From: Opitutales bacterium
GTDB lineage: Bacteria > Verrucomicrobiota > Verrucomicrobiia > Opitutales > Opitutaceae
NCBI GenBank assembly: GCA_018700525.1
Contig: JABITN010000045.1
Coordinates: 38,122-102,121 of the forward strand
DNA length: 64,000 bases
Direction of reading: 5' to 3'
Shown: in pieces, positions 1-9,268 of the stretch
Numbering within the stretch: position 1 is the first letter of the stretch
Layout: each line of letters opens with the position of its first letter
Position numbers and translations under genes: made by a program
The notes under the pieces: model-generated
Seen by the model: the letters and a program-made list of their open reading frames with translations, nothing else
Told to the model about the DNA's origin: nothing
The model's database searches: none

Positions 1-1
1 T

Positions 2-202
2 CCCTGTGCCGCGTCCCTTAAGATTATGCGCATCGGCCAGGAGGGAGCCCAACGAGTTCTTACCCAAGCCCTCGAAAGCATTTTCGAATTAATCGAAATC
101 TCTCTCAAGGTGGAACGTGACTGGGCAGGAGCGTTCAACCCGCTAATCGACCTAGCATCCGATCGACACGAACGAGCCTACTCCCGATTATTCATTTCCT
201 GA
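2..202 (+). CDS. ureF: Urease accessory protein UreF, C-terminal end (cut by window edge)
   Basis: The frame from base 2 is open to a TGA at 200-202 and encodes the last 66 residues of UreF. Two family hallmarks are visible: the segment [12 protein letters not shown], matching the conserved glycine-glutamine region, and the tail [11 protein letters not shown], the typical UreF ending. UreF forms a complex with UreD and UreG that loads nickel and CO2 into apo-urease in the cytoplasm. It lies 40 bases upstream of ureG on the same strand, the usual gene order. The N-terminal two thirds lie outside the window. Confidence 0.85.
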   Translation, partial: PCAASLKIMRIGQEGAQRVLTQALESIFELIEISLKVERDWAGAFNPLIDLASDRHERAYSRLFIS

Positions 203-242
203 ATACAAAATTCTAGACCTACCACCCAACAACCTAAACTCC

Positions 243-863
243 ATGTCTGAACCGAAATTCTCCCGACCCGTACGTATTGGAATCGGAGGCCCTGTGGGCT
301 CCGGCAAAACGATGCTCGTTCTGCGCCTCTGCCAAGAGCTGCGCGAAACCTTCGAGCTCGCTGTGATTACCAATGACATCTACACCCGCGAAGACGCTGA
401 ATTTCTCGTGCGCGAAAACGCACTTGAAAAAGAACGGGTGCTCGGCGTCGAAACCGGGGGATGCCCGCACACAGCCATTCGCGATGACACTAGCATGAAT
501 ATGGCGGCGATCGACGACCTCATCGTCCGCAATCCCAAGACTCAAGTCATCCTCATCGAAAGCGGGGGCGACAACCTGTCTGCCACTTTCTCGCCAGAAC
601 TGGTCGATGCTTTCATCTACGTTATCGACGTCGCCGAAGGCGACAAGATCCCCCGCAAAGGAGGCCCCGCTATTCAATATTCAGACCTCATGATCATCAA
701 CAAAACCGAGCTCGCACCATACGTAGGAGCCGACCTCGGCGTGATGAATCGAGACAGCAAAAAAATGCGCGGCGGACGCCCTTTCATCTTCTGCGATCTC
801 AAATCCCGCAAAGGAGTGGACGAAGTTTGCGAATGGTTGAAAAAAGAAGCACTCTTCAGCTAA
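243..863 (+). CDS. ureG: Urease accessory GTPase UreG
   Basis: A 206-residue SIMIBI-class GTPase that delivers nickel to urease through the UreD-UreF-UreG complex. The P-loop GGPVGSGKT is at residues 15-23, the nickel-binding CPH motif at 74-76 inside [15 protein letters not shown], and the NKTEL guanine-specificity motif near 155. Length is normal for the family. The ATG at 243 has no Shine-Dalgarno sequence before it but is the only start that leaves the N-terminus intact. It sits between ureF and ureD, so it is probably cotranscribed with them. Urease structural genes are not in the window. Confidence 0.97.
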   Translation: MSEPKFSRPVRIGIGGPVGSGKTMLVLRLCQELRETFELAVITNDIYTREDAEFLVRENALEKERVLGVETGGCPHTAIRDDTSMNMAAIDDLIVRNPKTQVILIESGGDNLSATFSPELVDAFIYVIDVAEGDKIPRKGGPAIQYSDLMIINKTELAPYVGADLGVMNRDSKKMRGGRPFIFCDLKSRKGVDEVCEWLKKEALFS

Positions 864-1044
864 ATCCACAGTCCAATGGTAAGTCACTTCCTTTGCCAAG
901 CGCCGCGTTGGAAGATCGGAAACCAACACCTCCCTGAAAACTATTTCCACAGCCCATACTCCGTCCCGATTAAGCGGATACCTTCGCATCACTGCATCGT
1001 GCGACGAAACCGGAAAGACAACCCTTTCCCGGAAAGCTTACCGA

Positions 1045-1776
1045 GTGCCCATTCACATCAGTAAACCTTACTGGAATGGCCAAGCCCTTCTCCTCAACGT
1101 GATGAGCCCCACCGCCGGATTGCTCGAAGGCGATCACGTCGAATTGGATATCCTCGTAGAACCTGGGTCGACTATTGCCCTATCGAACCCTACCGCCCTG
1201 AGGATCCATAAAATGAGTACAGGTAAGGCAACCTGGAATCAGACCTTCCGTATCGCCAAAGACGCCTTCCTCGAAACGCACCCTGAATGGCTGATCCCTC
1301 AAGCCCAAAGTCGCTTCGAACAACGCACTCGAATCGAACTCGAAAAAGACGCTCAGCTATTCTTCATCGAAACGCTCGCAGCTGGCCGTGTCGCATCTGG
1401 AGAGTCCTTCTCCTTTAGTTCCTTTCGAAACCGCCTCGAACTACGCTACGACAGAAATCTCTCCGCTTTAGAGAAATTCGACATCTCCCCTGAAAATAAA
1501 ACTCACACAGGGTGGACTGCTGCATTCGAAAATTCATTTTATATTTCGATCTACGCAGTGTCTCCAAAACTTAAAAACGCCTCTCCTCTTTTCCAAGCAA
1601 TACACGATATTCAGACTGAATCCCTTTTCTGCGGCTCCAGCCAACTCAGTCACGGTCCTTGCTGGAACATCAAAATCCTCTCCCCATATGCCGTAGAAGC
1701 CAAAGCCGCTCTCACCAAGATTCGAGAACTATTCTACCAAGCTATCGGGCTCCGAATCATCGATCTAAGACGATAG
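1045..1776 (+). CDS. ureD: Urease accessory protein UreD; 5' end probably extends upstream
   Basis: UreD is the scaffold that binds apo-urease with UreF and UreG. Family features in the 243 residues include AGLLEGDHVELDI near the start, the WLIPQA segment and AAGRVASGESF. The GTG at 1045 is the first conventional start in this frame, but homology clearly continues upstream: codons from about 958 to 1044 read SGYLRITASCDETGKTTL, the conserved UreD N-terminus. The frame is open back to 883 with no ATG, GTG or TTG; only CTG (934) and ATT (943) are available. The true start is therefore unusual, or a frameshift separates it from the ATG at 876. Function may be impaired. Confidence 0.85.
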   Translation: MPIHISKPYWNGQALLLNVMSPTAGLLEGDHVELDILVEPGSTIALSNPTALRIHKMSTGKATWNQTFRIAKDAFLETHPEWLIPQAQSRFEQRTRIELEKDAQLFFIETLAAGRVASGESFSFSSFRNRLELRYDRNLSALEKFDISPENKTHTGWTAAFENSFYISIYAVSPKLKNASPLFQAIHDIQTESLFCGSSQLSHGPCWNIKILSPYAVEAKAALTKIRELFYQAIGLRIIDLRR

Positions 1777-1850
1777 TCCACAAACGTTAGGGCCGACATT
1801 CACGCCGCACCACGTAGCAAGATCAAATCCGGTTCTATCGAAAACGCTCC

Positions 1851-3047
1851 TCAGCGCCTCAACCGACCGTACATACGACTCGATGCCTTACGCTGAGCCT
1901 GCTTCTCTTCGTTGTCAAACAACGCAGAGTACATGTAATCAAATCCTTCGAGCTTAGTGCGATCGATCTTCTGACCAACATAGTGCTCGATCGATTTCGC
2001 ATTCTTAACTTCTGCTTCAGTGACCAAAGTAAACGCGTCGCCTTCTTTTTCAGCACGGCCCGTACGACCAATGCGGTGAACGTAATCCTCAGCGTTTAGC
2101 GGTACATCGTAATTGATTACATGCGTAACGCCAGCGATGTCTAAACCGCGAGCAGCGATATCAGTAGCCACCAATACCTCGAATTCTCCGGATTTAAACC
2201 CTTTCAAAGCCGCTGTGCGTTCTCCTTGCGATCGATCGGAGTGCAATGTGGCAACCGAATGATTCAGCTTTTCCAAACGTCGGGAAATAAGATCCGCATT
2301 CACCTTCGTTCGAGTAAAAATCAACACGCTCTCGAAATGTGTTCGAGTCAGTAACTCTATCAAAAGCTTGTACTTCTGCTGCTCCGCCACTGGGTAGAAC
2401 GCATGCGTCACAGTAGTCGCCGCCGAGTGATTCCGTCCGATCTCAATGACTTCCGGATCCTTCAACACCCACTTCATCATGGTCTGAATCGCGGCCGGCA
2501 AGGTCGCCGAGAAAAACAAGGTTTGCCGATTTTCCGGGCACATCTTGATCAAACGACTCACGTCAGGGAGGAAACCCATATCCAGCATGCGATCTACTTC
2601 GTCTAATATGAGGACCTCCACGTTTTTCAAAGAAATCACACCTTGGCTAACGTAATCCAGCAAGCGACCAGGTGTCGCCACCAAGATATCCACCCCTTTC
2701 CCCAGCATCTGCCGCTGACGGCCGTACTTCACTCCACCGTAAACAACGCCCACTCGAGTCGACATATGTTTGGAATAATCCTGCAATGCCTCTTCTACCT
2801 GCTGAGCCAACTCACGAGTCGGCTCCAAAATCAAACATTGGATTCGCTTGCCCGGCGCCAGCCTATCAAGCGTTGGGAGTCCGAATGCTGCCGTCTTTCC
2901 CGTACCCGTTTGGGCGGATGCGATGATATCCTTCCCCTTGAGTATCAAGGGGATAGTCTTCTCCTGAACAGGAGTAGCTTTCTCGAATCCGAGCTCCTCG
3001 ATCGCTTTAACTATAGATTCTGAAAGTCCAAGACCATTAAACGACAT
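1851..3047 (-). CDS. DEAD-box ATP-dependent RNA helicase (RhlE-like)
   Basis: A superfamily 2 RNA helicase that unwinds short duplexes in ribosome assembly or RNA decay. Seen in order: Q motif (TPVQEKTI), Walker A AQTGTGKT near residue 46, PTRELA, DEVD in place of DEAD, SAT, and RIGRTGR in the second RecA domain. The frame is open to 3155, but the ATG at 3047 (MSFNGLGLSESI) fits the family N-terminus. The C-terminus ends soon after the core with a basic tail (MYGRLRR), so there is no long RhlE-type extension. It is convergent with ureD and divergent from sufS. Confidence 0.93.
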   Translation of the reverse strand: MSFNGLGLSESIVKAIEELGFEKATPVQEKTIPLILKGKDIIASAQTGTGKTAAFGLPTLDRLAPGKRIQCLILEPTRELAQQVEEALQDYSKHMSTRVGVVYGGVKYGRQRQMLGKGVDILVATPGRLLDYVSQGVISLKNVEVLILDEVDRMLDMGFLPDVSRLIKMCPENRQTLFFSATLPAAIQTMMKWVLKDPEVIEIGRNHSAATTVTHAFYPVAEQQKYKLLIELLTRTHFESVLIFTRTKVNADLISRRLEKLNHSVATLHSDRSQGERTAALKGFKSGEFEVLVATDIAARGLDIAGVTHVINYDVPLNAEDYVHRIGRTGRAEKEGDAFTLVTEAEVKNAKSIEHYVGQKIDRTKLEGFDYMYSALFDNEEKQAQRKASSRMYGRLRR

Positions 3048-3256
3048 TTGGCGTATATGATTACGCAAATCGCCTGAAGCAAGCTCTGCCTTCGAGAAAA
3101 TCACCTCCCGAGGACCAAGACCCTGCAAAGCCGTATAGACCATATCTGAAACCAAATTGCTTCCCAGCCTAGTATGACAGCTATTTGAATGGACAGAATC
3201 GGAGCAAATCTATTCCTATTCGCTTCAAACTAAGCGATCTCTCAACCCGCAATCCG

Positions 3257-4504
3257 ATGACCGACACACTATCACCACCAACTATTCCGGAAAGTCTGAA
3301 AAAGGCTCGCGAAGACTTCCCCATTCTCAAGCGCGAAGTCAATGGCAAGCCGCTCGTCTACCTGGACAATGCAGCTTCAACCCAAAAGCCGCAGTCCGTC
3401 ATCGACGCTGTCACTCGCTACTATTCCCAAGAAAATGCTAATATCCATCGCGGCGTCCACCTTCTTAGCGCAGAAGCCACCGCCGCCTACGAAGCCGCCC
3501 GAGGCAAACTTGCCCGCTACCTCAACGCAGCCGACGAATCGGAGGTCATCTTCACTCGCGGGGCCACCGAATCAGTCAACCTCATCGCCTATTCCTTCGT
3601 CGAACCGCTCGTCCAGCCAGGCGACGAAATCCTCATCACCCACATGGAACATCACGCCAACATCGTGCCTTGGCAGCTTCTATGTGAACGAACCGGTGCC
3701 ATCCTAAAAGTAGCCCCGATCTTCGACAACGGCGACCTCGATATCGATGCCTACCTATCCATGATTGGGCCGAGAACGAAGCTAGCCGCCGCAGTCCACG
3801 TCTCCAACGCCATTGGAACCGTCAATCCGATAGAGAGAATCATCCAAGCAGCCAAAGCCAAAGGCGTCCCCACCCTGATCGACGCCGCTCAATCCATACA
3901 GCACATGGATCTTGACGTCCAGGCGCTCGATTGCGATTTCCTCGTCTTCTCCGGTCACAAATTATTCGCCCCCACCGGAATAGGAGGCCTCTACGGACGC
4001 CGCTCGCTACTTGACGGTATGCGCCCGTATCAAGGCGGCGGAGACATGATTGCCCACGTTTCCTTCGACGGCACCACCTACAAGGAACCCCCATCTCGCT
4101 TTGAAGCCGGCACGCCTCACATCGCGGGCGGTATTGGACTCGGAGTTGCCGTCGACTACATCCAGTCAATCGGACGAAATGTCATGCAAGACTACGAGTC
4201 GCAACTAATCAAATACGCCGCTAATCGATTGAAAAACGCTCCCGGCGTTCAACTCATCGGCGAACCCACCCATCGGGCAGGCGCCATCTCCTTCACTATG
4301 GAGAACGCTCACCCCCACGACATTGGCACTATTCTCGATACCGAAGGGATCGCCATACGCTCCGGACATCACTGCTGCGAGCCTCTAATGACCCGATTCG
4401 ACATTTCCGCTACGGCACGCGTCTCAATCGCGCTTTACAACAATCACGAAGACATCGACGCACTGATAAGCTCCCTCGCCAAAGTCAACGCGCTATTCGG
4501 CTGA
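3257..4504 (+). CDS. sufS: Cysteine desulfurase SufS (group II)
   Basis: A PLP enzyme that takes sulfur from cysteine as a protein-bound persulfide for Fe-S cluster assembly. The 415 residues begin with the class II start (FPILKREVNGKPLVYLDNAA). The PLP lysine lies in SGHKLFAPTGIG, and the catalytic cysteine in RSGHHCCEPLM, the short SufS-type loop (two adjacent cysteines here). I chose the ATG at 3257; the frame is open to 3185 but that part has no family match. It is seven bases upstream of sufU, its usual sulfur acceptor, indicating an operon. Confidence 0.96.
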   Translation: MTDTLSPPTIPESLKKAREDFPILKREVNGKPLVYLDNAASTQKPQSVIDAVTRYYSQENANIHRGVHLLSAEATAAYEAARGKLARYLNAADESEVIFTRGATESVNLIAYSFVEPLVQPGDEILITHMEHHANIVPWQLLCERTGAILKVAPIFDNGDLDIDAYLSMIGPRTKLAAAVHVSNAIGTVNPIERIIQAAKAKGVPTLIDAAQSIQHMDLDVQALDCDFLVFSGHKLFAPTGIGGLYGRRSLLDGMRPYQGGGDMIAHVSFDGTTYKEPPSRFEAGTPHIAGGIGLGVAVDYIQSIGRNVMQDYESQLIKYAANRLKNAPGVQLIGEPTHRAGAISFTMENAHPHDIGTILDTEGIAIRSGHHCCEPLMTRFDISATARVSIALYNNHEDIDALISSLAKVNALFG

Positions 4505-4511
4505 CGCGACA

Positions 4512-4955
4512 ATGAAGCCCGATCTAAAGTCGCTCTACCGGGATACGCTGCTCATGCATAGCCGCGCGCCGAGCAACCGCAACCCACTACCGGACGCAAC
4601 CACTTCTGCCAAACTTAAGAATCCACTTTGCGGCGACCTTGTTTCCATCCACCTGAAAACCGAGAACGATCGCATAACCCAAGCGTCCTTCGAAGCTCAA
4701 TCCTGTTCCATTTGCATGGCCTCTGCATCCATGCTCACCGAAAAAGTAATAGAAAATCCAATACAAGAAGTCCAAACTTTTGCAAGCTCCCTCATCGAGA
4801 TGATTTCTGACCCAGAGAAAGAAATGTCTCTCCCCAACAACGACCTCAACGCCCTCTCGGGCGTAAAAGATTTTCCCAGCAGAATCCGCTGCGCCACCCT
4901 ACCATGGGAAGCGCTACTCGCTGCGCTAGCAGAAAAGATGAAGGGTAAAGGGTGA
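4512..4955 (+). CDS. sufU: SufU-type Fe-S assembly sulfurtransferase/scaffold
   Basis: A 147-residue IscU-fold protein that receives sulfur from SufS. The three zinc/sulfur ligand cysteines are present: C40 in NPLCGD, C65 and C68 in SCSICMASASM, and one in the RIRCATLPW motif near residue 126. The segment between the second and third cysteines is somewhat long, as in SufU rather than IscU. It directly follows sufS. The SufBCD genes are not in the window. Confidence 0.93.
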   Translation: MKPDLKSLYRDTLLMHSRAPSNRNPLPDATTSAKLKNPLCGDLVSIHLKTENDRITQASFEAQSCSICMASASMLTEKVIENPIQEVQTFASSLIEMISDPEKEMSLPNNDLNALSGVKDFPSRIRCATLPWEALLAALAEKMKGKG

Positions 4956-5008
4956 AATGAGAATTCCGCTAGCCTCCTTTCATCCTTCATCCTTCGCAAT
5001 TCATCCTT
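4936..5008. repeat. Short GGATGAA/TTCATCC direct and inverted repeats
   Basis: The sufU end and the gap before the ABC-F gene hold purine-rich copies (GATGAAGGGTAAAGGGTGAAA from 4938) and, after about 20 bases, pyrimidine-rich copies (TTTCATCCTTCATCCTTCG, then ATTCATCC). The arms can pair imperfectly into a hairpin. A similar AATGAAGGAT word occurs at about 63191, upstream of sucC. This could be a REP-like element or a sufSU terminator; it lacks a clean T-run. Confidence 0.4.
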
Positions 5009-5011
5009 AAA

Positions 5012-6958
5012 ATGATTCAGCTTCGAAACCTTAAACTCCAATACGGCGAGCGTTTTATTTTCCGCGATGCCAATGCGAGCATAGGAGCGAAAGACCGTAT
5101 TGGCCTCATCGGCTCTAACGGCTCGGGCAAGACCACCATGCTCAAAGTATTGGCGGGAAAAGAGGAAATCGATGGTGGCGACGTAGACAAAGCCAAGTAC
5201 GTCACCATCGGCTACCTACCCCAAGATGGAATTATCGTCGCTGGAAAAACCCTCTACCAAGAAGCAGAGTCCGCATTCGAGGATATTATTAGTCTAAACG
5301 CAAAAATTGAAGACGCTAGTCATCAACTCCAACAACTGGATACCGAATCCGAAGCTTATACGGAAACCCTCGAATTAATCGGAACCTGGGAACGCGAGCT
5401 CGAGAATCACGACGCCGACAAACTGCCTTCGCGTATCGAAGCCGTACTACACGGCCTCGGCTTCGAGCAAAGCGACATGGTTCGCCCGACCAGCGAATTC
5501 AGCGGAGGTTGGCAAATGCGCATCGCCCTAGCCAAGCTGCTCCTCGCCTCCCCCTCTTTACTCCTACTCGACGAGCCGACCAATCACCTAGACATCATTT
5601 CCCAACGCTGGCTAGAGAACTACCTCAAACGCTACGAAGGCGCAATCCTCATGGTCTCCCACGACCGGGCCTTCCTCGACGAGCTCTGCACCCGCTCCTG
5701 GGAACTCACCCAGGGCTCTTTGCACATCTACCAGGGCAACTACTCAACCTACGAAGCTCAAAGCAGTGTACGCAAAGAGCAGCTCGTCCGCTCCTTTAAA
5801 AGCCAACAAAAAGAAATCGAGCGTACTGAAAAGTTCATCAATCGCTTCCGATCCAAAGCGTCCAAAGCCACCCAAGTCCAAAGCCGTATCAAAGCCCTCG
5901 ACAAAGTCGAACGCATCGAAATCGAAACCGAAGAAAACACGATCGCCTTCACATTCCCCCCTGCTCCCCGCAGCGGTCAAGTCGTCATCGAACTGGAAAA
6001 CCTTTCGAAATCCTACGGCGACCTACATGTAATTCGCAACGCATCCATCCGTATCGAGCGCGGCGATCGCATCGCAGTCGTTGGCGTCAACGGAGCCGGA
6101 AAGTCAACTTTAGCGAAAGTAATGGCCGCCATAGAACCCTTCCAAGAGGGAGAACGAACTCTCGGTCACAACACAATCCTCTCCTACTTTGCTCAGCATC
6201 AAGCCGACGAACTCGATCCACGCGACTCGGTTATCGAAACGCTAGAGAAAGCCAACTCAGGACAGACCAACACTCAACTTCGCACCGCCCTCGGAGCCTT
6301 CCTCTTCCACGGTGACGATGTATTCAAAAAAACTGACGTCCTTTCCGGCGGCGAACGCAATCGGCTAGCCCTTTCCAAAATACTTACTCAACAAGCGAAC
6401 TTCCTCATTCTCGACGAGCCCACCAACCATCTCGACATGCGTTCGCAAGATGCCCTCCAACGGGCCCTAAGCGAATTCGACGGCACGTTCATTATCGTAT
6501 CCCACAATCGAGCTTTCGTCGATCGAATCGCCACCAAGACCCTAGAAGTCAGAAAAGACGGACTTTCCCTCTTCCCAGGAAATGTATCCGATTACCTCCG
6601 ACATGTCGAGCAGCTCGAATCCGACCAACCAGTAAACCCAACCAACGGGCAAGTCGATTTTCCCAAAAAGAAGCCATCCACCCTGTCTCCCAAAGAACGC
6701 CGACAACGCCGCGCCGCAATGGTCGCCGAACTCAGCCCCCTCAAAAAACGCAGCCAAGAGCTCGAGTCCAAAATCGCCGAGCTCGAAACCGAACAAGAAA
6801 CCTTCGAAGCCAACATGGCCGACCCAGGCTTCTTCAAAACCGGCGCCGCCGCCGAAGCAATGCGTCAATACGACCGCAACAAAGCAACCCTCGAAAAAAC
6901 CTACGAAGCCTGGAGCCAAGCCTCCGATCAACTAGCCGAAAAAGAAGCTACCCTCTAA
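5012..6958 (+). CDS. ABC-F family ATPase (Uup/YheS-like, ribosome-associated)
   Basis: A soluble protein of 648 residues with two ABC domains and no membrane segment, the ABC-F architecture. The first domain has GSNGSGKT, FSGGWQMR and LLLDEPTNHLD; the second has GVNGAGKS, LSGGERNR and LILDEPTNHLD. Between them is the charged helical linker that reaches the ribosomal E site in this family. A C-terminal coiled coil of about 90 residues follows (from KKKPSTLSPKERRQRR), as in Uup and YheS. It probably acts on stalled or special translation states; the substrate cannot be read from sequence. A second ABC-F lies at 21143-22996. Confidence 0.95.
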   Translation: MIQLRNLKLQYGERFIFRDANASIGAKDRIGLIGSNGSGKTTMLKVLAGKEEIDGGDVDKAKYVTIGYLPQDGIIVAGKTLYQEAESAFEDIISLNAKIEDASHQLQQLDTESEAYTETLELIGTWERELENHDADKLPSRIEAVLHGLGFEQSDMVRPTSEFSGGWQMRIALAKLLLASPSLLLLDEPTNHLDIISQRWLENYLKRYEGAILMVSHDRAFLDELCTRSWELTQGSLHIYQGNYSTYEAQSSVRKEQLVRSFKSQQKEIERTEKFINRFRSKASKATQVQSRIKALDKVERIEIETEENTIAFTFPPAPRSGQVVIELENLSKSYGDLHVIRNASIRIERGDRIAVVGVNGAGKSTLAKVMAAIEPFQEGERTLGHNTILSYFAQHQADELDPRDSVIETLEKANSGQTNTQLRTALGAFLFHGDDVFKKTDVLSGGERNRLALSKILTQQANFLILDEPTNHLDMRSQDALQRALSEFDGTFIIVSHNRAFVDRIATKTLEVRKDGLSLFPGNVSDYLRHVEQLESDQPVNPTNGQVDFPKKKPSTLSPKERRQRRAAMVAELSPLKKRSQELESKIAELETEQETFEANMADPGFFKTGAAAEAMRQYDRNKATLEKTYEAWSQASDQLAEKEATL

Positions 6959-7241
6959 AACAACGCCAATTGATAGGTGAAGAGTGGAACTGCCAGCGGT
7001 AAACTAGGAGCGTGATTTCGAACATCTTTGCCGTTTTATTGACCTCTTCTCCTTCTAGGTTCGTAAAACTATCGTACGCCCATCCACCTAGTTTATCAGG
7101 GTGACGCTCGCTACTTTTGATAGTCCCCTCTAACCCAATGAAGTCCCCTTGAAAATAGCCAAGCCCACCTACTGCGGCTTTCAGTCCCACACTGACGAGT
7201 TCCTTAATAGGAAGGTTCCATGAGAAAATTTTCCAAAAAAT
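6948..7241 (-). pseudogene. Possible cytochrome P460-like remnant
   Basis: On the minus strand an open stretch starting after a TGA at 7242-7244, with no good start codon, encodes about 98 residues. The core IGLEGTIKSSERHPDKLGGWAYDSF resembles the 'vKDsxRFxxTGGWGFxxF' region of cytochrome P460-type haem proteins. The CxxCH haem site expected shortly after it is absent; the reading degenerates after NKTAKMF, as after a frameshift. It has no N-terminal half. The assignment rests on pattern memory alone and could be wrong. Confidence 0.3.
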
Positions 7242-7244
7242 TCA

Positions 7245-7582
7245 TGCCCCGAGAAACTGTCTGGATCGATGGAGCCACTATGAGATTCTGAAAACGCCCA
7301 ATTCACTTTGGAGCAATACAAATGGGCCATAAACAATCCATCTTGTGGGAAAGCTAGTTATCGAGCCTCCTACAAATCAAAACGTAGAGTCGCCTACAAT
7401 GAATTCTATTTCGCACACGTTCCCCCGAAACAAACGTTTCCCCTATTCCCTGTATGTAATATTCAATATTTTCCGGAAATATTTTTGCTTACGATTGTTC
7501 CTCTCATCGTTCAGACTAGGGCCCTCTTCATTGGCCTCTACCGTGACCGCATAGTCCTTCAACTCAATATTGGGAACTTCCC
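7245..7582. other. Intergenic stretch without recognisable gene
   Basis: About 340 AT-rich bases between the P460-like remnant and the broken SMP-30 gene. A plus-strand open frame exists at 7308-7706, but its composition is random and it runs antisense into the SMP-30 remnant, so I do not call it. No promoter, hairpin or RNA gene was recognised. With the flanking remnants it looks like a decayed region. Confidence 0.5.
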
Positions 7583-8460
7583 TCAACCCCCAAAAGCAAA
7601 ACACGGTACTCCCGCAACATCCATCCGGATGCGAAAAAGACCGCCAGTCTGGGGCTCACCGGCCCAATCCTTGTCCGTCACCTCAACACTGGAAGTCGTA
7701 ACGTAAAGATCTTGGTAGTCCGCTCCGACAAATGCGCAAGAGGTCAATCGTTTGACGGGAATTGGGACCTCTTGCAAAACGTTACCCGTATTCGGATCCC
7801 AACGACGAACATGCCACCCTTGCCAGTGAGCTATCCATAGCATACCTTTCAAATCGATTGTCATACCATCAGGAATTCCCATTCCCGGATCAACATCGAT
7901 AATCGTTCTTCGATTCGATAGCTCTCCCTTTTCAATATCGAAATCATAAGCAACCACGCTTCGGGTCGGCGAGTCGATGTAATAAAAAGTCCTATTATCA
8001 AGACTCCAAACTAATCCATTGGAACAGGTAATACCGCTTTCGATTTCCGTCCAGCGACCATCGGCCTCGATTCGATAAAGCCCATCCGACTGTTTCTCAC
8101 CCATACAACCAACATAGAACCGCCCATCCGGACCCGCCTTTCCGCCTTTCCGTCGTTCAAGCGATTTTCGATTTTCCCTGCATAGGATCGCAATACTTGG
8201 TGAGTTCTTCCGTTTCAAAATCAAAACCGTAAACGCCATCCGACAGTCCCAGCACGAGCTTGCCCGATTGAGTGGATGCCACAGTCCCGACTTTTTTGCC
8301 AACATTGCGACCAATATTCTCTCCGGTCGCAGGATCGAAACGATGAACAATGAAGTCATCGATATCCACCCAGTAGATACACTGCTCATTCTCGCTCCAA
8401 AAGACTCCTTCTCCCAGAATCGATTTGGTATCTACAACGCATTGAAGTTCGTTAATCGAC
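7583..8460 (-). pseudogene. SMP-30/gluconolactonase family gene, broken by two frameshifts and lacking a start
   Basis: The beta-propeller family of gluconolactonases and regucalcin is clear in three frames. 8460-8157 reads LGEGVFWSENEQCIYWVDID through LSDGVYGFDFETEE. A short middle piece around 8193-8150 reads KIENRLNDGK, the conserved NDGK metal region. 8150-7583 reads AGPDGRFYVGCMGE to the end, with CSNGLVWSLDN and PDGMTIDLKG. The second shift is caused by an exact 8-base tandem duplication (CGCCTTTC twice, 8135-8150). The first is a net single-base loss near 8183. No start codon exists between the upstream TGA (8463-8465) and the homologous region. Confidence 0.88.
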
Positions 8461-8535
8461 CGTCACTATTGCCCCCCGAAACACAGCAATCAAGCGGTAT
8501 TATTTTCTGGTAGGAGGCCAGACACCATCAACCTC

Positions 8536-9207
8536 CTAAAACAATTCTCGCTGCTCGACCTTCTGGCGCTTAACCGAGTTGCCTTGGCTGCGTGCCACCA
8601 ATTGCAGCAAGGTCAGACGTTCATCGCAAAGCTCTCGGCAATAATTGCAAAGTAACAAGGCAGACGCTAAAGCATCGAACAAGGCACAGTGATAGCCTTG
8701 ACGGCCGACCGGACAATAAGCGCGCCCCAGGTCTTCCAAGTCCGTTTGCAGGCCATAGCGAAGAATCAGCTCTTCCAAATTTAGAGAATTCGTTTTATCA
8801 CTTTTATCTCGATACAATACCCCTGTATCTAACCAAGGACCCCATTTCGCAACAGATCGATTTTTATCAACCCAACTCGGTGATTTCCGCGGATAAGGGA
8901 AAACGGACTTAATCATGGAATTCTCCGCCGAGGCGAAATGAGCGGATACCGGCCCCGTCTCGCGCAACTTGGCAAAGCGTTCCCACTCATCCTTAAACGG
9001 TTGCTCGGAAACCGCTTCCGATGTTCCGATTCCGTGAACGGCTTGTTCCCGTCTCGATATCGCCGTTTTGGGGCGGCAAATGCGCGTGGCGACGGATTCA
9101 ATCGAGTATCCCCTCAGAGTAACCACCCCGAACTCTACGATGCCGCACTGCGGTCCGCCTTCGAAATCGATTACATGAATCGGTATTTCATCCCAGTAGA
9201 GTTCCAT
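8536..9207 (-). CDS. DnaQ-like 3'-5' exonuclease (DEDDh family)
   Basis: A 223-residue RNase T/DNA polymerase III epsilon-type exonuclease. Motif ExoI is IDFEGG near residue 14 and ExoIII is HCALFDA near 178, with the histidine and aspartate of the DEDDh subclass. LDTGVLYR and the LNLEELILRYGL segment match the usual Exo fold. There is no polymerase or other domain, so it is a stand-alone repair or RNA-processing nuclease; the substrate is unknown. It is divergent from the hisN-like gene at 9269. Confidence 0.85.
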   Translation of the reverse strand: MELYWDEIPIHVIDFEGGPQCGIVEFGVVTLRGYSIESVATRICRPKTAISRREQAVHGIGTSEAVSEQPFKDEWERFAKLRETGPVSAHFASAENSMIKSVFPYPRKSPSWVDKNRSVAKWGPWLDTGVLYRDKSDKTNSLNLEELILRYGLQTDLEDLGRAYCPVGRQGYHCALFDALASALLLCNYCRELCDERLTLLQLVARSQGNSVKRQKVEQRELF

Positions 9208-9268
9208 CTTATCAGTTAAAAGGCTTTAACCCAAAGAAGCATCCGCGCAATCTAAGACTTCCTATCTT

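Noticed and set aside
7308..7706. Plus-strand open frame of 132 codons
   Set aside because: It runs antisense into the SMP-30 remnant, has atypical composition and no family likeness; likely chance in decayed DNA.
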